Source: Bacillota bacterium | GTDB taxonomy: Bacteria > Bacillota > Clostridia > DSM-8532 | Assembly: GCA_023415205.1 (NCBI GenBank) | Contig: JAEZLR010000045.1 | Span: 124,001 to 188,000 of the forward strand | Length of the DNA: 64,000 bases | Direction: 5' to 3' | Shown here: in pieces, positions 62,124 through 64,000 of the stretch | How positions within the stretch are numbered: the stretch's first letter is position 1 | Layout: each line of letters opens with the position of its first letter | Translations under genes and position numbers: made by a program | The notes under the pieces: model-generated | Told to the model about the DNA's origin: nothing | What the model saw: the letters and a program-made list of their open reading frames with translations, nothing else | The model's database searches: none

Positions 62124-62894
62124 CTAATCTATGACCAACCGAGCCTTTCTCAAGGCAGGTGCCAGCAGGATGGCAGCGGTGACGCCCCCAATGAACTGAA
62201 TGAGGTTCATGGGTATGCTGAAGGTGGCAGCAATAGGGGAATACATAAAGCACTCCACAAGGAAATACCCCATGACCATACACATTCCGGCAGCAATCAT
62301 ACCCACAATGGACTTAATGGTGGAGAGGCGGCTTGCTTCACGGCGGGCTATGAAATAGCCCACAAAGGCAAAAATAACAATGAGCAGGGCCACCCCGAGT
62401 AATAAATAAAGGGGGAGGTTGCCAAGGGTTTTACCCAGAGAACTCAGGGTCTCGGCATCGGCATCAGCCCCTGCGACTGTTTCAATAATCCTGCCACTAC
62501 CCATGGTGGTGATTTGTTGATTGAGGAACAGAGAGGTTCCTGCCAAGAATCCCACCCCTATCAATAGGGCGGTGATAACTGAGGCAATGGAGGACTTTCG
62601 GGTTTTTGCCGAAAGAATCAGGCCCATGATCAAGGCCATCAATGATTTGATAACAAAGGTGGGAAGGGCAAAGTGTGGAAAGCCGCCAATTATGTCAGCC
62701 ATCATGGAGCCCACACCCGAGGCAAAGGCACCAAAAATTGGACCGAGAACCAGAACTGAAACATAGATCATGCTGTCACCAAAATGAATGTATCCCGAGG
62801 TGTAAGGAACAGGTACCTTAAACGTATAAGTCAGGATAAATACCAATGCAGTCATTAACCCGGTAAGAACATACTTTCTTGTTTTTCCACCCAT
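62124..62894 (-). CDS. ECF transporter S component
   Basis: A 256-residue membrane protein of the ECF (energy-coupling factor) substrate-binding family, with helices throughout and the typical YIHFGDSMIYVSVLVLGP and ASGVGSMMADIIGG segments near residues 35-70. It would pair with a shared EcfAAT module encoded elsewhere. An internal variable stretch of about 70 residues between helices is longer than in RibU or ThiT. CGATTT-free, GGAGG lies 8 bases upstream. The vitamin or other substrate cannot be told; I see no riboswitch upstream. Confidence 0.85.
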   Translation of the reverse strand: MGGKTRKYVLTGLMTALVFILTYTFKVPVPYTSGYIHFGDSMIYVSVLVLGPIFGAFASGVGSMMADIIGGFPHFALPTFVIKSLMALIMGLILSAKTRKSSIASVITALLIGVGFLAGTSLFLNQQITTMGSGRIIETVAGADADAETLSSLGKTLGNLPLYLLLGVALLIVIFAFVGYFIARREASRLSTIKSIVGMIAAGMCMVMGYFLVECFMYSPIAATFSIPMNLIQFIGGVTAAILLAPALRKARLVID

Positions 62895-63239
62895 CGGATT
62901 TCCTCCTACTAGAAAAAAGTCGGGAAAATTTTGACTAACAGTTATTTAACGTAGTATAGCATTTGAATTTCCTAAATGGTATAGGAAAAATATCTATAAT
63001 TTATTAATTATTTTATAGAAATCTCTCACTTTGAATGAGACTGAATTCTGCATTTCAGGCATTCCTTCTTGTACAAAAAGTGATAATATAGTGATGACAT
63101 GTTTTTAGCCTGTCTTGGATGATTCGCCCATCAACAGGGCTTCATACCTTAAAGCATTAAATGGCTTTCAAGAGGAATCTTGTTCCAGCCTTCTTATTAT
63201 AGCTTTTACCTGGTAATGTGGAAGGAAGATGATCCTAAT
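62895..63239. other. Intergenic region, ECF gene / HD gene
   Basis: About 345 bases between divergent genes, very AT-rich at 62930-63030. TATACT on the minus strand (62954-62959) could be the -10 of the ECF gene. I find no riboswitch consensus, terminator or repeat. A frame that opens upstream at TTG 63180 runs into the HD gene, but has no site and a non-family N-terminus. Confidence 0.5.
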
Positions 63240-63791
63240 ATGGTTACGGACTATATCCGGGAATACGTCAAACAGGAATGCAGTAAAAACACCATGGCAA
63301 GAGAGCTCTACGAAAATCATATAATCCTTGTCAGTGACTTTGGGGCCAAGCTTTCGAAATTACTGGGTGCCGACGCCTTGGTAGTGGAATTGGCCTCCTA
63401 CCTCCATGATTTTTCATCGATTTATCAATTTGATCATCATTATGACCATACCATTCCGGGCGTGCATAAAATTGATGGATTGCTCCGCCAGTTCAAATTC
63501 TCGGATGAAACCATTGCCAGGGTTTTAGAGGTCATTGCACAATACAACAAGCCTAATCCAGTCGAAGGTGCTTCCAAGGAAGCGGTTTGTCTGATAAATG
63601 CCGACGCCATGTCCCAGTTGTCCAAGCCCCTTTTCTGGCTTTATTTTGGCTATACGGTTAAAAATAAGTCCTATAATGAAGGTATTACTTCCTATCTTAA
63701 ATGGATGGAAAGTCGATGGAAAATTATGATGGAACCGGCCAAGGAGATGATGGCCAAGGAATATGAGCATCTTAAACGTTTTAAGAGGTAA
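63240..63791 (+). CDS. HD-domain protein, possible phosphohydrolase
   Basis: A 183-residue protein with an HD fold: the His-Asp pair in LASYLHDFSSIYQFDHHYDH near residue 60 and a first His in YENHIILVSDFGAKL, then LINADAMSQL supplying the last Asp. The start is uncertain: ATG 63240 has AAGGA 13 bases upstream (long), ATG 63216 gives 191 residues but no site. Relatives include YedJ/YpgQ-like nucleotide hydrolases. A single gene with no clear partner. Confidence 0.75.
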   Translation: MVTDYIREYVKQECSKNTMARELYENHIILVSDFGAKLSKLLGADALVVELASYLHDFSSIYQFDHHYDHTIPGVHKIDGLLRQFKFSDETIARVLEVIAQYNKPNPVEGASKEAVCLINADAMSQLSKPLFWLYFGYTVKNKSYNEGITSYLKWMESRWKIMMEPAKEMMAKEYEHLKRFKR

Positions 63792-63885
63792 GAGCTTGAA
63801 TATGAATGGTTTAAATGAAACAGGCTATACATAGGATGCAAGAGGGTCAATAGGGAAAATCATTTTGGCAGGAGGAGACAGGATC

Positions 63886-64000
63886 ATGGAAGAAGAAAAA
63901 GGAATGGAAATCACTAACGAAAGTCAAGTGGACAAAGCCTTTCTTATAACTGCAGGGGATTCCGCCGAGGCTGATTTACTGGAATCCCGGCTTAATGTGA
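63886..64000 (+). CDS. Start of a putative signal-transducing protein (partial)
   Basis: The gene is cut by the right edge after 38 codons. ATG 63886 has AGGAGGAGA a few bases upstream. The text after a Glu-rich start, AFLITAGDSAEADLLESRLN, resembles the DUF2007-type (putative signal transducing) small domain, whose relatives open with a strand, then AEADLLKSxLE. Only 38 residues can be seen, so the call is tentative. Confidence 0.55.
   Translation, partial: MEEEKGMEITNESQVDKAFLITAGDSAEADLLESRLNV

Noticed and set aside
62895..63239. Riboswitch upstream of the ECF S-component gene
   Set aside because: No thiamine, FMN, cobalamin or other known consensus could be found in the AT-rich leader.

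Overview
The window looks like a chromosomal segment of an anaerobic, probably spore-forming Firmicute of the class Clostridia. The evidence is: a pyruvate:ferredoxin oxidoreductase, a HydABC-type [FeFe] hydrogenase operon preceded by a textbook Rex operator, a T-box leader before ileS, a Spo0E-like phosphatase, DUF3787-type small spore-surface proteins, FabI and a glgA/glgP glycogen set. Ribosome binding sites are strong (AGGAGG-like). I cannot name the genus. I see no phage, insertion sequence, CRISPR array, tRNA or rRNA.

Layout. 1-6.8 kb (minus strand): histidine kinase, response regulator, a lipoprotein with a decayed subtilisin fold, a lipoprotein with two tandem solute-binding domains, and sugar-type ABC permeases; together they look like a sensing and uptake unit. 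6.9-9.7 kb: a J-like membrane protein, HAD phosphatase, Nudix, HD protein and a DUF3787 small protein. 9.9-14.6 kb (minus): nifJ and a membrane protein. 14.7-23.2 kb: MsbA-like ABC exporter, aldose epimerase, tocopherol-cyclase-like protein, B12/radical SAM protein, XpaC-TelA pair, ylmH. 23.3-26.7 kb: promoter, T-box and ileS. 26.7-33.3 kb: NatAB-type ABC exporter, three tandem M42 aminopeptidases, an rRNA methyltransferase.

33.4-43.1 kb: a CBM25-like starch-binding protein, glgA, a Cys-rich mini-protein, split ThrE exporter, prfB with a programmed +1 frameshift at a UAA codon, a DacF-like protein that has lost all its catalytic motifs, and glgP. 43.5-47.4 kb: thioredoxin, DivIVA-like protein, Lrp regulator with an aminotransferase, Spo0E-like protein, fabI. 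47.4-52.4 kb: 60-bp tandem repeats, then a GldA-GldF-GldG-DUF4340 ABC operon. 52.4-57.6 kb: Rex-controlled electron-bifurcating hydrogenase operon. 57.6-64 kb: AEC transporter, condensation-fold acyltransferase with a DUF6320 partner, metF, ECF S component, HD protein and a cut-off gene at the right edge.

Metabolic reading (inference): PFOR makes reduced ferredoxin from pyruvate, and the HydABC complex uses it with NADH to make hydrogen under Rex control by the NADH/NAD+ ratio. Glycogen is made and used by GlgA/GlgP, perhaps with the CBM25-like protein bound to the polymer. The items I would examine first are the pseudo-subtilase/tandem-binding-protein/two-component locus, the pseudo-DacF, the prfB UAA shift site and the Rex operator.
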